DNA of 64,000 nucleotides from Neocallimastix lanati (nom. inval.) (lineage: Eukaryota; Neocallimastigomycota; Neocallimastigomycetes; Neocallimastigales; Neocallimastigaceae): the NCBI GenBank assembly GCA_016946835.1, contig JACVTC010000013.1, positions 79,501-143,500 on the forward strand, given 5' to 3'. The position numbers and the translations under genes are program-made. Position 1 is the first letter of the stretch. Every line of letters begins with the position of its first letter. Positions 62,091 through 64,000 of the stretch are shown here, one piece after another. Below the pieces are notes generated by a model. It was not told the origin of the DNA. It searched no databases and saw only the letters and a list, made by a program, of their open reading frames with translations.

Positions 62091-63610
62091 TATTATTTTA
62101 TATCATTCATATAATAATAAATATTGAATAGATAAATAAAATAATATTAAAATTAAAATTAAAATTTCTCTTATATAATTATTTTCTTTTTTATGACTTT
62201 TGTTTTTTAAAAAAAAAGATAAAAAAAATTAAATCTATTTACCCCATAAAGGTTGTTATCCGTATCTATTAAAAATCCATGATATTTATTATTTGTATAT
62301 ATTTTTTGAAATTTTTTATTAAATTTAAATTCGGTAGCAATATTATTATTTAATAATACATTAAATAATAATTCACACTTTTTATTTACATTATAATTCC
62401 TAAATTAAAAAAAAATATTATAAATTTTTAGTTTAAATGACGCTATTGTATTTAAATAAATTAAATATTTTATATTAATCCTACCAGATATATAATTTTT
62501 TATCATAAGAAATTCCATATATGTAGCCATTTGTAAGTGCTATATCAATTAATTTTTTTCAAAAATATTTTAATTTTTGTTGGTTCCTCTTTCTTAATTA
62601 TCTTCTTTTGATTATTCTAAAAAATATAGCAACGAATAAAAAAAAAAAAAAGTTAGTTAAACAAAAAAATAATTTTTATTTATTATTATTATTATTATTA
62701 TTTATAAACAAGTATACCGTAAGAGTTCCAATATAATATATATTTCCATCATTCGTAAGGAAAAGAGTTATATCTTTTCCACATATGACTTTTTTAATTT
62801 TTATATTATTAAAAAAATCAATTCGTTTTGGTTGTAACTTTTCATTTAGTGATGAAAAACAACTTCCAAAACTTATTACTTCATTATTTTCATCATTATT
62901 ATAATAATTTTTTATAATAATGAAGTAATTTTCTCCTAAAAATATTTTTTTCATTTTTTGTTAATTTTAAGTTAAAACTATTTTAATTTTTGATTAAATA
63001 ATTTTGAATTTATATCAAAATTGTCATTTCTATCCTGTAAATAAAAAGTAATTTTGAAAATATAAATCATTAGAATTTAATATAAAAAATATTTAATATA
63101 TATTAAATACAAACCATAATAAACATATCTTCTTCTTTTTCACTTAATATATATTCATTATCTTTTTTATTTTCTTTAATTTCTTTATTTCCTTTACCTT
63201 TGTTTTCTTCTTTCTAAAATTATTAATATAATAAAAATAAATATAAATTAAATATTATTGTAAAAATTAATATTTAAAATTAAAAAATGATATTTATCAC
63301 TTACAATATTATTGTTATTATTTTTTAAAATTTTAATTCTAAAAATATATTAGAATACGAAGTAGTGTTTTTCTCGGTACTACTACTTTTTTCATTATTA
63401 AAAAAGCCTTTTGTTCCAAAGCCTTTTTCAAATGATTTAAAAAATATTTCTTTAAAAGAAATAGTAACATTAGATTTTGTAGTAGTGAATAAACCTATTT
63501 GTTGCTCATTTTTATTTTCTTTTATCTATAAATTATTAAATAAAAAAAAAATAAAAATAATATTTATAATATTTTCAAGTATTAATAATAAAAATAAAAA
63601 TTATAATTAA
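62091..63610 (-). pseudogene. RCC1-repeat gene, second inverted copy (exons 6 to 2)
   Basis: Minus-strand equivalents: exon 6 62243-62399 (3 nt shorter), exon 5 62485-62616 (1 nt longer), exon 4 62718-63034 (2 nt longer), exon 3 63115-63213 and exon 2 63305-63525 (1 nt shorter). Micro-exon 7, exon 8 and exon 1 are absent. Several length changes break the frame. It ends near 63610 against the 46.6-kb-type tandem repeat. Confidence 0.85.
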
Positions 63611-64000
63611 ATTAATAAATATATAATAAAAAAAAAATATATTAAAATAATTTTGATAATTATCTACTTAAAAATATTAATTATAATTTATAGATTATAA
63701 TAATTAATAATAAAGTTATAATTAATATAACTGTAGTAATAGATATTAAATAATAAGCAATAAATAACTATAAAAGTTTTGATTAATAAAAATAATATGA
63801 TAAATATTAATTATTTAACTATTATATTATATTTTATAATTATTAAATTTTAAATAATAAAATTTATATTATAAATTAATGAATAAATAATATATAACAA
63901 ATAATAAAATAGCGTTAATAATACTTACAAAAATTGTATATATAACATATAAACATATTAGTTCTTAATAAAAGTTGAAACTATTATTAATTATTAAATA
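63611..64000 (+). repeat. Copy of the 46.5-47.1 kb repeat at the window end
   Basis: AACTATAAAAGTTTTGATTA at about 63767 and TTACAAAAATTGTATATATAACATATAAAC near 63925 match the 240-bp tandem unit. The copy continues past the window. Confidence 0.7.

Noticed and set aside
1-64000. Mitochondrial genome (very AT-rich with GC clusters)
   Set aside because: No mitochondrial genes, rRNA or tRNA are seen. The RCC1 gene has spliceosomal-type introns, and DNA transposon remnants are present, so nuclear DNA is far more likely.

Overview
The window is nuclear DNA of a eukaryote with extreme A+T content: most of it is poly-A/T, TTA/AAT simple sequence and decayed repeats, and genes are rare. It has spliceosomal introns with GT...AG ends, uses TAA as stop and CAA for Gln, and carries a low-complexity Lys/Asn/Gln-rich protein. 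I see no bacterial operons, tRNA or rRNA. An anaerobic gut fungus (Neocallimastigomycota) is my best guess. Other very AT-rich protists or early-diverging fungi are possible, and nothing here proves the taxon.

Layout. 1-14 kb: AT-rich repeats, with two single arms of a long-arm inverted-repeat family (4.1-5.7 and 11.4-13.2 kb) and a decayed minus-strand coding repeat (7.5-10.2 kb). 14-16 kb: a small cluster of GC-rich, exon-like blocks. 16-27 kb: dispersed repeats, plus one complete head-to-head foldback element (19.9-23.0 kb). 27.3-37.1 kb: 73 tandem units of about 132 bp. Each unit has a 52-nt GC-rich core bounded by a 3' splice acceptor and a 5' splice donor, and each spacer carries a TACTAAT branch-point-like site. 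37.5-41.3 kb: a long inverted repeat enclosing a broken Mutator-like transposon. 42.7-45.8 kb: the only gene I can read from start to stop, an eight-exon RCC1-repeat protein of 759 residues. 47.2-50.5 kb: a second complete foldback element. 50.9-57.7 kb: more dispersed repeats, including two related insertions with terminal hairpins. 57.7-63.6 kb: three rearranged, broken copies of the RCC1 gene, joined through two inverted-repeat junctions.

Two things stand out. First, the 27-37 kb array looks like a giant chain of repeated micro-exons. The core is 52 nt (3n+1) and its consensus is open in all three forward frames, so any number of joined exons keeps an open frame, and the last partial unit supplies a stop in every frame. 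The same 5' flank precedes the smaller GC-rich cluster at 14.9-15.6 kb, so the two loci are relatives. Second, the RCC1 gene has been copied into a fold-back series in which exon order and strand flip at several joins.

All calls come from reading the sequence. No alignment, folding or expression data were available, and boundaries of AT-rich repeats are approximate.
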